This document shows positions 47,896 to 57,000 of a stretch of DNA of 64,000 nucleotides, in pieces. The stretch's first letter is position 1. Each line of letters begins with the position of its first letter. The notes under the pieces were generated by a model. It was not told where the DNA came from, did not search any database, and saw nothing but the letters and a program-made list of their open reading frames with translations. A program made the translations under genes and the position numbers. This stretch comes from an uncultured Oscillospiraceae bacterium (lineage in GTDB: Bacteria > Bacillota > Clostridia > Oscillospirales > Acutalibacteraceae): positions 1-64,000 of the forward strand of contig CABUFC010000003.1 in the NCBI GenBank assembly GCA_902490735.1. Reading direction: 5' to 3'.

Positions 47896-49737
47896 TTATT
47901 TTTTGTCGTCTTCGGATACGTCCTTAAAATCGGCGTCGTATACATTGCCGCCGTTTTCTTTTGATGCGGTATCTTCGCCGGATTTCTTTGCGGCCTCGGC
48001 TTCTGCTGCGGCTTTATAAATCTTTTCGCTTACCGCATAGAATTTCTTTTGAAGATCGTCTTGTTTTTGCTTGATTTCATCAAGATTGTCGCCTTTTAAT
48101 GCTTCTTTTAAAGCAGCTATAGCGTCTGTTATATCCTTTTTCTCGTTTTCGTCAAGCTTATCGCCCATTTCGTTCATGGCCTTTTCGGTTTGATAAGCCA
48201 TTTGGTCGGCGCCGTTACGAACGTCTATTTCTTCGCGGCGCTTTTTATCTTCGGCGGCATATTGCTCGGCTTCTTTTACGGCCTTGTCAATATCTTCTTT
48301 AGACATATTCGAGCTGCTTGTTATTGTAATTTTTTGTTCCTTTCCGGTACCAAGGTCTTTAGCTGATACATTTACAATGCCGTTAGCATCTATATCAAAT
48401 GTTACCTCAATTTGAGGAATTCCGCGCGGTGCCGGTGCAATACCGTCAAGATGGAACATACCGAGTGTTTTATTATCTTTAGCAAATTCCCTTTCGCCTT
48501 GAAGCACGTGAACTTCAACAGAAGGCTGATTATCTGCCGCCGTTGAGAAAATTTGGCTCTTTTTAGTTGGAATAGTAGTATTTCTATCAATAACCTTTGT
48601 GTTTATTCCGCCCATGGTTTCAATACCGAGAGAAAGCGGAGTTACATCTAACAAAAGAAGTCCCTTAACGTCGCCGCCTAATACGCCGCCTTGAATTGCC
48701 GCGCCCAAAGCTACGCATTCGTCGGGGTTAATGCCTTTAAAGGGTTCTTTGCCCATAAACTCTTTAACAGCCTCTAAAACCGCGGGGATACGGCTTGAAC
48801 CGCCAACCATTAAAACCTTATTTATTTCAGATTTATCAAGTCCGCTGTCTTTAATTGCCTGACGAACAGGTCCCATTGTGCTTTCAACAAGGTCGCCTGT
48901 AAGTTCGTTGAACTTTGCCCTTGTAAGGGTAGTTTCAAAATGCTTAGGGCCGTTTGCATCGGCAGTAATAAACGGGAGGTTTATATCGGTTGAAGTCATG
49001 CCTGAAAGGTCGATTTTTGCCTTTTCGGCTGCTTCTTTAATACGCTGCATAGCCATTTTGTCGCTTGAAAGATCAATACCGTTTTCCTTTTTAAAGGTAT
49101 CAACAATATAATCCATTATGCGTTTATCAAAATCGTCGCCGCCAAGGCGGTTATTACCGGCAGTTGCCAAAACTTCTTGAACGCCGTCACCCATTTCGAT
49201 AATAGAAACATCGAATGTTCCGCCGCCAAGGTCGTATACCATAACTTTTTGATCATTTTCCTTATCAATACTATATGCTAAAGCAGCGGCTGTAGGTTCA
49301 TTAATAATTCTTTTAACTTCAAGCCCCGCAATTTTGCCGGCGTCCTTTGTAGCTTGACGCTGACTGTCGGTAAAGTATGCAGGAACAGTTATAACCGCTT
49401 CTGTAACAGTTGTACCGAGATAGCTCTCTGCATCCTGTTTAAGTTTACTTAAAATAATTGCAGAAATCTCCTGAGGTGTAAATTTTTTATCGTCAATGGT
49501 TACGTGATAATCTGAACCCATTTCTCTTTTTATGGAGCTTATCGTTCTATCCGGATTAGTAATAGCCTGACGTTTTGCAACCTGGCCTACCATTCTTTCG
49601 CCGGATTTTGAAAAAGCAACTACGCTGGGCGTAGTTCTGGCGCCTTCTGCATTTGCAATAACGGTAGCCTCGCCGCCTTCCATAACCGCTACGCAAGAAT
49701 TGGTTGTTCCAAGGTCAATACCTATAATTTTTCCCAT
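47896..49737 (-). CDS. dnaK: Chaperone protein DnaK
   Basis: 613 residues, Hsp70. The ATPase domain (~1-365) shows IIGIDLGTTNSCVAVMEGG, VYDLGGGTFDVSIIEMGDG and VGGSSRIP. The linker DVKGLLLLDVTPLSLG precedes the peptide-binding domain (~370-510) and the helical lid. It refolds and solubilises proteins together with DnaJ and GrpE. In the operon hrcA-grpE-dnaK-dnaJ, preceded by aaaaggagat. Confidence 0.98.
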   Translation of the reverse strand: MGKIIGIDLGTTNSCVAVMEGGEATVIANAEGARTTPSVVAFSKSGERMVGQVAKRQAITNPDRTISSIKREMGSDYHVTIDDKKFTPQEISAIILSKLKQDAESYLGTTVTEAVITVPAYFTDSQRQATKDAGKIAGLEVKRIINEPTAAALAYSIDKENDQKVMVYDLGGGTFDVSIIEMGDGVQEVLATAGNNRLGGDDFDKRIMDYIVDTFKKENGIDLSSDKMAMQRIKEAAEKAKIDLSGMTSTDINLPFITADANGPKHFETTLTRAKFNELTGDLVESTMGPVRQAIKDSGLDKSEINKVLMVGGSSRIPAVLEAVKEFMGKEPFKGINPDECVALGAAIQGGVLGGDVKGLLLLDVTPLSLGIETMGGINTKVIDRNTTIPTKKSQIFSTAADNQPSVEVHVLQGEREFAKDNKTLGMFHLDGIAPAPRGIPQIEVTFDIDANGIVNVSAKDLGTGKEQKITITSSSNMSKEDIDKAVKEAEQYAAEDKKRREEIDVRNGADQMAYQTEKAMNEMGDKLDENEKKDITDAIAALKEALKGDNLDEIKQKQDDLQKKFYAVSEKIYKAAAEAEAAKKSGEDTASKENGGNVYDADFKDVSEDDKK

Positions 49738-49757
49738 AATAATTATCTCCTTTTAAT

Positions 49758-50237
49758 TTATTTTACTACTGAAACCATCGCAGGGCGAATTATAGTGTCG
49801 CCTATTTTATATCCCTGCTGTAAAACTTCGGAAATTTGATTTTCCGAAAGGTTTTCATCTTCTTTAAACATTACAGCTTCGTGAATATTAGGGTCAAACT
49901 CGTCGCCTATATTTGCAAGTTTTATAAGTTTAAACTCGTCAACAAGTTTTGCAAGCTGTTTGGCTAAAAGCTCAATACCTTTATTGTATTCATCACTGCC
50001 GGCTTCATATGTTAAAGCCAAAAACGCATTGTCGATAGTGGGCAAAAGCTTTTTTATAATAGCCGCTGACGCGAACTCGCCAATTGCCGTTTTTTCGCGC
50101 TCGGTGCGTTTTTTATAATTATCAAACTCGGCGGCGGTACGAAGCATAAGATCTTTTTGTTTTTCAACCTCCGCTTCCAGTTCCTTAATTTTTATGTCTT
50201 TAGCGCTCGGTTTTTTCTTTTTAACTTCCTCGCTCAT
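49758..50237 (-). CDS. grpE: Nucleotide exchange factor GrpE
   Basis: 159 residues from the ATG at 50237 (ggagtg upstream). An N-terminal charged coiled coil (~10-60) with LMLRTAAEFDNYKKRTEREK (positions ~30-50) is followed by the beta domain ending GYKIGDTIIRPAMVSVVK. It exchanges ADP for ATP on DnaK. It starts 4 bases after the hrcA stop and lies 20 bases before dnaK. Confidence 0.95.
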   Translation of the reverse strand: MSEEVKKKKPSAKDIKIKELEAEVEKQKDLMLRTAAEFDNYKKRTEREKTAIGEFASAAIIKKLLPTIDNAFLALTYEAGSDEYNKGIELLAKQLAKLVDEFKLIKLANIGDEFDPNIHEAVMFKEDENLSENQISEVLQQGYKIGDTIIRPAMVSVVK

Positions 50238-50241
50238 GTTA

Positions 50242-51234
50242 TCACTCCATTTCGTCAATAGCTTTTGTTATTATTTCTCCGAGTTTTTTCGCAAAGTATG
50301 CGATGCTCGGTATAACGTTTTCGTATGACATTCTCGCAGGTCCTATTACCCCGATTTTTCCGCCGCTATGCTTTGCAACAATAACGCTTGTAGGTTGGCT
50401 CTTATCTTCTTCGCCGAAAACTATGCTTATAGGATCATCTGCAGATGCTAAAATCGATATTATCGCATCTCGCCTTGAAATGTATTCCATAAGTCTTAAA
50501 GCATCGTTGTTGTTTTTATCATATAACAAGCGGCTTTCGCCTTTAACTTCAAGCTTTAAATCAAGAATATCATGTATTATTTCGTAAACCGCATTAAACA
50601 GTGGTATTAACTTAATGTCCCCTGTTTTTGCCGCTATGCTTTGAATATACGGCGCATTAAAGCTTGAAAGCTCGGTTCCGACAATTTGTTGCGCCGCCGC
50701 TTTTTCAAAAGTGTAAAGCATTTCGCGGTTTAAAACAAATCCCAAATTACATATACGGCTTCGTGCAAGTGCGTCGGACGTTACCAACACTAATAATACG
50801 CTAGATTTTCCTACGGGTATTACTTCAAGTTTTTTAACAAAAGCCGTATCGCTGTGGGTTAATACCGATACCGCCGGCAGTCCCGTAACATCACTTAAAA
50901 GCTGCCCCGCTTTTGCACTTAAAGACTCAAAATTATCTTTTAATAAATCAATTTTTTCATCTATAGTCTTTTTGGTGCGTTCGTCTGCTTCGGTATTTAA
51001 AAGCCCGTTTACGTACATGCGATATGCTTTTGCAGTAGGAACTCGCCCTGCCGAAGTATGTGGCTGATCGAGATATCCTTTCTCAATAAGTCTGCTCATT
51101 TCACTTCGCACAGTGGCTGAAGAAATATTGCCAAGAATTTCACAAATTGCTTTAGAGCTTATCGGATCGCCGGATTCTATATGTGCTTTTACAATAAGCG
51201 ATAAAATATTCTTTTGCCGTTCTGTAAGATCCAT
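50242..51234 (-). CDS. hrcA: Heat-inducible transcriptional repressor HrcA
   Basis: 330 residues. The N-terminal winged helix (~1-75) shows LTERQKNILSLIVKAHIES and SSATVRSEMSRLIEKGYLDQPHTSAGRVPT (~35-64). The GAF-like domain follows. HrcA binds CIRCE and represses this operon at low temperature, with GroE-assisted folding. It is the first gene of the operon, immediately downstream of CIRCE at 51257-51283. Confidence 0.97.
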   Translation of the reverse strand: MDLTERQKNILSLIVKAHIESGDPISSKAICEILGNISSATVRSEMSRLIEKGYLDQPHTSAGRVPTAKAYRMYVNGLLNTEADERTKKTIDEKIDLLKDNFESLSAKAGQLLSDVTGLPAVSVLTHSDTAFVKKLEVIPVGKSSVLLVLVTSDALARSRICNLGFVLNREMLYTFEKAAAQQIVGTELSSFNAPYIQSIAAKTGDIKLIPLFNAVYEIIHDILDLKLEVKGESRLLYDKNNNDALRLMEYISRRDAIISILASADDPISIVFGEEDKSQPTSVIVAKHSGGKIGVIGPARMSYENVIPSIAYFAKKLGEIITKAIDEME

Positions 51235-51256
51235 AGCTTATTCCTTCCCCTTAAGT

Positions 51257-51283
51257 TTAGCACTCAAACAGTTAGAGTGCTAA
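51257..51283. promoter_or_regulatory. CIRCE operator
   Basis: Perfect consensus: ttagcactc, nine-base spacer, gagtgctaa. It lies just upstream of hrcA and is the HrcA-binding site for the heat-shock operon. Confidence 0.98.
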
Positions 51284-51286
51284 CAT

Positions 51287-51320
51287 AGTATAATTTACCA
51301 CTATTATTTCCCTTTGTCAA
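51287..51320 (-). promoter_or_regulatory. Probable SigA promoter of the hrcA operon
   Basis: Minus strand TTGACA at 51320-51315. With the usual 17-base spacing the -10 is TAAATT; a better -10 TATACT lies five bases further. Both put the start site next to CIRCE, allowing repression. Confidence 0.65.
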
Positions 51321-51443
51321 GGGTTTTACGATAAATTTTAAAAAATTTTTTTGACTTTTACTGACCTTGCGTAAAATCTTTCCCGCTTTTGTATATTTAA
51401 ATGAATTTTCGGTAAAATATTTATATACGAAAAGAGGAGATTT

Positions 51444-52094
51444 ATGAGAAATTATAAAGTTATTGCAATTTTTTTATTGGCTACATTAATAACACTTACA
51501 TTTTTTGTAAGCGCAATGGGGCTTTCAAGGTATGGCTCGCAGGGCGCAGAAGTCAGGCAAATTCAGACTAAACTTAAAAGCTGGGGATATTACACCGGCG
51601 CTGTGGACGGTATTTACGGCACAAAAACAAAAAACGCCGTTATGTATTTTCAAAGAAAAAACAATTTAACGGTTGACGGAGTAGCAGGCCCTAAAACACT
51701 GGCGGCAATGGGTATTAGTTCAAACAGCAATGCAGGTACATCGAACTCAGACCTAAACTTATTGGCAAGGCTTATTTCGGCGGAATCCAGAGGTGAGCCG
51801 TATTTAGGGCAGGTAGCCGTAGGTGCGGTGGTGCTAAACAGGGTTAAGCACCCGTCTTTTCCAAACAGCATATCGGGCGTGATCTATCAAAACGGAGCTT
51901 TTACATGTTTAACGGACGGGCAATTCTATAAAACCGTAAGCGACAGTGCATATAAAGCTGCACGCGACGCTATAAACGGATGGGACCCAACGGGAGGCGC
52001 CATATATTATTATAATCCTAAAACCGCTACAAGCAGTTGGATACTAAGCAGACCCGTATTAATAACGGTGGGTAATCACAGATTTTGTGCATAG
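51444..52094 (+). CDS. sleB: Spore cortex-lytic/cell wall hydrolase SleB
   Basis: 216 residues. Signal peptide or N-terminal anchor (~5-25, IFLLATLITLTFFVSAMG) is followed by a peptidoglycan-binding domain (~28-88, YGSQGAEVRQIQTKL and YGTKTKNAVMYFQ). The SleB/hydrolase_2 catalytic domain (~105-216) includes LLARLISAESRGEPYLGQ (with the catalytic Glu) and the ending NHRFCA. It degrades cortex peptidoglycan during germination. A gaggag site precedes the ATG. Monocistronic. A forespore promoter is expected but was not identified. Confidence 0.9.
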   Translation: MRNYKVIAIFLLATLITLTFFVSAMGLSRYGSQGAEVRQIQTKLKSWGYYTGAVDGIYGTKTKNAVMYFQRKNNLTVDGVAGPKTLAAMGISSNSNAGTSNSDLNLLARLISAESRGEPYLGQVAVGAVVLNRVKHPSFPNSISGVIYQNGAFTCLTDGQFYKTVSDSAYKAARDAINGWDPTGGAIYYYNPKTATSSWILSRPVLITVGNHRFCA

Positions 52095-52133
52095 AAAAAG
52101 CTGAAATCAATTTGATTTCAGCTTTTGTTTTTA
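52095..52133. terminator. Terminator between sleB and the M23 peptidase gene
   Basis: aaaagctgaaatca / tgatttcagctttt with a short loop and a T-rich tail. Converging genes end on both sides. Confidence 0.9.
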
Positions 52134-53372
52134 TTTCCCGCCGATATACGGCATGGGGTTTACGGCTTTCCCATTTACAATAACTTCAAAATGAAGATGC
52201 GGTCCGGTTGCTCGCCCGGTCATCCCTATAAGGCCAATATTAAGTCCGCGGCTTACAGTTTGACCAACCTTTACAAACATTTTACTGCAATGGGCATATC
52301 TTGTTTTTAGTCCGTTTCCATGATCTATTATTATACAGTTGCCATATGCACCTTCCCAGCCGCAAGACACAACCGTGCCGCTAAGTGCCGCATAAATTTT
52401 TGTTCCGGTTTTTGCGCAAATATCAAAACCTTTATGGTTTCTGCCATCGCCAAAATACGAGCTGATTTTGTAACCGTTAGATTTATCCATCGGCCAGATA
52501 AAACCGGTTTTAAGCGGAGCATTGTTCGAATATGAAGAGCTTTTCATCACGATTACTTTATTGCCTGTAAGCACAACTTTATCAACAGGTTGTTCAATAA
52601 CATTTTCTTTAACTATGCTTCTTCCGATTTCAACACCGTCTAAATAGCTTACCTTTTCGGTTACCTCTTTTTTGCCTAAAACACCTTGCTTTAAAACCTT
52701 GTTATTACCAACCAAAAGATCATTGCTTTTTTGAGAAACAGTTTTGTACGCCACAGATTTTACCGAAGTTTCATATTTTACTATGCATACTGAAAAATCG
52801 TTTACTGCATCTGCAATAGCCGGAATATTCTTTAACGCGTCTAATGAAATATAGGTTTGCTTAGAAGATATTTGATTTGAAATTTCAACCTTGTCAGAGC
52901 CGTATTCGGCTTTTTTTAATTCTAAATAATTATCAATAACCGTTTTAGCCTCAGTTTCATCTAAAGAGGCGGCCACTATCTCTCCGTTTTTGTAATAAGC
53001 TAAAGCCGGAACAATATTTTCAGCTTTATCAAGTAAATTCCCGGCTACTTCATCGGGTTCTGAAATATGGTTCGCTGCAGTAAATACGCCTGTGTAGGTA
53101 ATATTATCAAGTTCATCCTTGCCGGTTTCGTCAAAAACCTGTTCTTTAGCAATAGATTTTGCCGTGTCTACTTCATCGACACTAGAAACACAGCCGACAA
53201 CATTGCCGTCAACAGAAATTTCGTACGCAGAACATGCGCCTGTTACCGTTACTGCGAAGGTGCCTATAATGAAGACAAGCAAAAGCGCCAAAGAGCATTT
53301 TGCAATACGCGGATATTGTTTAATTATTTCAACTGTTTTTGTAGCTATTGATTTAATAAAAATAAAATTCAC
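52131..53372 (-). CDS. Membrane-anchored M23 peptidase with G5-like domain
   Basis: 413 residues from a GTG at 53372. An upstream TTG frame is excluded because a strong hairpin (53405-53446) covers its start region. A membrane segment lies near residues 25-45 (ALLLVFIIGTFAVTVTG). A long outer region has two repeat-like stretches, then a G5-like domain (~210-280, VLKQGVLGKKEVTEKVSY). The C-terminal LytM/M23 domain (~300-413) has the zinc motifs HKGFDI and HLHFEV plus RYAHCS. It cleaves peptidoglycan cross-bridges. It may act at sporulation or in cell growth. Confidence 0.88.
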   Translation of the reverse strand: MNFIFIKSIATKTVEIIKQYPRIAKCSLALLLVFIIGTFAVTVTGACSAYEISVDGNVVGCVSSVDEVDTAKSIAKEQVFDETGKDELDNITYTGVFTAANHISEPDEVAGNLLDKAENIVPALAYYKNGEIVAASLDETEAKTVIDNYLELKKAEYGSDKVEISNQISSKQTYISLDALKNIPAIADAVNDFSVCIVKYETSVKSVAYKTVSQKSNDLLVGNNKVLKQGVLGKKEVTEKVSYLDGVEIGRSIVKENVIEQPVDKVVLTGNKVIVMKSSSYSNNAPLKTGFIWPMDKSNGYKISSYFGDGRNHKGFDICAKTGTKIYAALSGTVVSCGWEGAYGNCIIIDHGNGLKTRYAHCSKMFVKVGQTVSRGLNIGLIGMTGRATGPHLHFEVIVNGKAVNPMPYIGGK

Positions 53373-53404
53373 GTCCCTTTTATTTTGGTGACAATAATAG
53401 TATA

Positions 53405-53446
53405 ACAAAAAAGTTACAAAATTGCAACCTTTTTTGTAACTTTTTT
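53405..53446 (-). other. Long A/T-rich hairpin upstream of the M23 gene
   Basis: aaaaaagttacaaaa / ttttttgtaactttttt, a near-perfect inverted repeat with an eight-base loop and flanking T runs. It lies between the GNAT terminator and the M23 start, and can terminate transcription from either side. Confidence 0.75.
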
Positions 53447-53457
53447 TAATTTTTATA

Positions 53458-53492
53458 AAAAGGGGTAAATTAAAAACTTAATTTACCCCTTT
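53458..53492 (-). terminator. Terminator at the end of the polC operon
   Basis: Minus strand aaaggggtaaatt / aatttacccctttt followed by A/T-rich sequence. The GNAT stop codon lies inside the stem. Confidence 0.85.
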
Positions 53493-54028
53493 AATTCAAA
53501 CATATTAACATCAATCATTTGCCCATGTCTTTGGCCGCCGTTTTTTACTAAACCTAAAAAAACAAATCCATTTTTTATAAGCAGCTTTTTTGAAGCAATA
53601 TTTTCAACCATCGTTTTAGCGGTGATGGTTTTTACCGGTGTGTTTTTAAAAAGATATTCGCAAAAAGCTTTTACCGCTTCGCTGCCGTAATATTTTTGGC
53701 GGTAATTTTTATTAAACGAATACCCTATTTCGGCGGCAGTATAATCTGAAGCAATTTCTGTAATGGATACCGTACCTATAAGCCGGCCGGTGCTTTTTAG
53801 GTAAACGCCAAAAGTTAAACAAGCATTATTATAAAACTTGCGCTTTGAATAAAAGATATACTCAAGGCTGTGAAATACATTTTTGTGCTTTACAATATCG
53901 GAATAGCGGCAAACGTCGTCATCAGAATAAATTGCAAAAACATCTTTAACATCTTTATAAGATATCATTTTAAGTTCAAGCCTGTCTGATTTTATTACCG
54001 GATACGGTTTAAAAAATGCATTGTTCAT
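53483..54028 (-). CDS. GNAT family N-acetyltransferase (RimJ/RimL type)
   Basis: 181 residues with the GNAT fold. Visible are the RLELKMISYKDVKDVFAIY opening, LIGTVSITEIASDYTAAEIGY, and the acetyl-CoA loop region in KNYRQKYYGSEAVKAFCEYLF (~105-125), followed by ASKKLLIKNGFVFLG. It acetylates a small molecule or protein N-terminus; the substrate is unknown. It lies 2 bases after polC with no clear ribosome site of its own, and closes the operon. Confidence 0.85.
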   Translation of the reverse strand: MNNAFFKPYPVIKSDRLELKMISYKDVKDVFAIYSDDDVCRYSDIVKHKNVFHSLEYIFYSKRKFYNNACLTFGVYLKSTGRLIGTVSITEIASDYTAAEIGYSFNKNYRQKYYGSEAVKAFCEYLFKNTPVKTITAKTMVENIASKKLLIKNGFVFLGLVKNGGQRHGQMIDVNMFELKG

Positions 54029-54030
54029 AA

Positions 54031-57000
54031 TTAAAATAATGAAAGTTGGTTGGTTTCCGGAAGCTCTCCAAGTGCGCCAATACTGTCTAAATCGTCAACG
54101 ATTGTCTTTGAAACACCGGATTCAATCCTAAAATCATCCTTGGATAAAAACTTTTTATTCTGTGCCGCATTATATAAAGACTCGGCGGCTTTTAAGCCTA
54201 TACCGGACAAGGCTCCAAACGGAAGCCGCATTTTACCGTTTTCGGGCACATACTTCATAGCATATGAATGGTTAATATCTATTGGTAATACTTCAATTCC
54301 TCTCTCCATCATTTCGTTAAAAATAAGAAGGTTGTTTAAAGAATCAATTTCTTTTTTGCTGGCTTCCTTGCCTTTATCGGTAATTTCTTTTATCTTATTT
54401 TTTACTGCCTGTTTGCCGTTTAAAATTGTTTTTACATCAACATCCTCCGGCCTTGCAGTAAAATATGCGCAATAAAATTCAAGCGGCTTATAAACTTTGT
54501 ACCATGCAATGCGAAGCGCCGAAATAACATACGCCGCTGCGTGCGCTTTAGGAAACATATATTCGATTTTTTTGCAGCTTTCAATATACCATTCGGGCAC
54601 ACCTACAGCGCGCATTTCGTCTGCAAGAGCATTCCAGTCGTGTTCGGAAATTTTTCCTTTTGCATAAAGTCCTTTACGGACAGTTTCGGTTATTTTAAAA
54701 GCTTTGCCCTCATCCATACCTTTATGTATTAAATAAACCATGATATTATCACGCGTTCCGATAACTTCCGATATGGTGCAGGTTCCGTTATCGATTAGTT
54801 CTTTTGCGTTGCCGTGATAAACATTGGTACCGTGAGAAAGACCCGAAATCTGCAATAGATCGGCGAAGGTTTTCGGCTTGCAGTCTACAAGCATGTCTCT
54901 TGTAAGCCTCGTGCCAAACTCCGGAAGGCTTAAGGTGCCTGTTTTTGAATAAATAGCATCTGCATCTACATTTAAAGCTTTTGTAGAAGTAAAAAGACTG
55001 TATACAACCGGATCAGACATTGAAACATTCTGAACGGGCACACCCGAATACTCCTCAAGATATTTATAGGTTGTAGGCACAACATGTCCTAATTCATCGA
55101 GCTTTAAAATGGTATCGTGTATAGAGTTAAAGTCGAAATGGGTGGTTATAACATCCGATTCCGTATCGTCCGCCGGATGCTGAACAGGGCAAAAATCGTA
55201 AATAGTCATATCTTTAGGCACAATTATCATTCCTGCCGGATGCTGCCCGGTATTGGTTTTTACCTTGGCACGCTCGACAAGACCCGCCAACCTGTTAAGC
55301 TCGGCGTTTGATAAAGTAGTATGCATTTTTTCGGCATAAGCTTTCGAAAAGCCAAAAGCCGTTTTTTCGGCAATTGTGGATATGGTTCCTGCTTTAAAAA
55401 CATTTTCAGCGCCGAAAAGGGTTTTTGTGTACTCTTGAACGCTTGTTTGGAATTCGTCCGAAAAATTAAGGTCAATATCAGGCACCTTATCTCCTTTAAA
55501 TCCTAAGAAGGTTTCAAACGGGATGTCGTGGCCGTCTCTGTCAAGCGGTGTTCCGCAGTTCGGACAATTTTTATCCGGCAGATCAAAGCCGGAACCGTAT
55601 TTTCCATCTGTAAAGAATTCGCTGTACTGACAGTTTTTGCACACATAGTGCGGTGCTAATGGGTTTACTTCGGATATTCCGGCCATAGAAGCTACAAACG
55701 ACGAGCCGACAGATCCACGCGAGCCTACCAAATAACCGTTTTTTTCGCTAAAGGACACAAGCTTCTGTGCAGAAATATACATAATTGAATATCCGTTATT
55801 AATAATAGAATCAAGCTCCTTATTAAGGCGCTTTTCAACTATTTCGGGAAGTACTTTGCCGTATCTCGCATGGGCGTTTTCGGTGCAAATTTTGCGCAGC
55901 AATTCGTCCGAGCCTTCAATTACAGGCGGATAATTCCCCTCGGGAACCGGCACGATATCAGCGGAAATTTGTTCTGCTATTTTTTGGGGATTATCAATTA
56001 CAAACTCTTTAGCGCGATCGTTAAAATAGCTAAACTCATCCAACATTTCGTCGGTCGTTTTAAAGTAAAGCTGTGCTTGATTTTCAATGTCATCATAGCC
56101 TTGTCCGGCCATAATAATCTGCCTTATAATACCGTCCTCTTTATGAAGAAAATGAACATCACCCGTAGCAACTACCGGTTTATTAAGCTTATCTGCAATT
56201 TCTACAACCTTACGGTTAAAGTCCCTTATTACATCTATATTTTTAACCTTGCGAAATCGGTTAACGGTTACATTGCCTTTTTTGTCAACCTTATCGGGAA
56301 GAACGCTTTCACGCACCATAAACTCGTTGTTGGTTACCGGCTGAATTTCAAGATAGTCGTAAAAAGACGCTATTTTCATTATTTCTTCATCGCTTTTTCC
56401 GTCGACAATCGCTCTGTAAACTTCACCCTGCTCGCATGCAGAGCCAATTATTAAACCTTCTCTTAATTCTTCTAAAACAGTGCGCATTGTAACGGGTCTT
56501 CCGTAGAAGTGTTTTAAATGAGAGTCGGAAACTATTTTATAAAGATTTTTAAGCCCTACGCGATTTTTAACAAGAATAATCATGTGATTGCGCATACGGC
56601 TTATTTGTTTAGGAGTAAGATCGGATAAATCGTTTGTAATATCATCTATATAATAGCTTTCGATGCCGTAAATAGGTTTAAAATCGCCGCCGGCTTTATG
56701 TATGGCTTTAACAGCTGAAGCTATAGCGGGATAGCTTTGGACAACCCCGTGGTCGGTAATAGCCAAAGCTTTATGTCCCCACTTGTAAGCGGTTTTAATT
56801 AAATCTCCCGCGCTTGAAACAGCATCTTTAGCGGACATATTAGTATGGCAGTGAAGCTCTATGCGTTTATCACCCTCGTGTTCGTCGGTACGCTCGTATT
56901 TCATAACGGTGGCGAGCGCCTTTACTTCCAGAACAAAATCATTGGTCCATCTGTCAAACACAAGATTCCCGTTTACAATTAAATTGGCACCGTCGCACAG

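Noticed and set aside
53373..53408. Longer N-terminus for the M23 peptidase from a TTG at 53408
   Set aside because: That TTG lies in the stem of a strong hairpin and has no ribosome site; the GTG at 53372 is preferred, though its spacing to aaggga is short.
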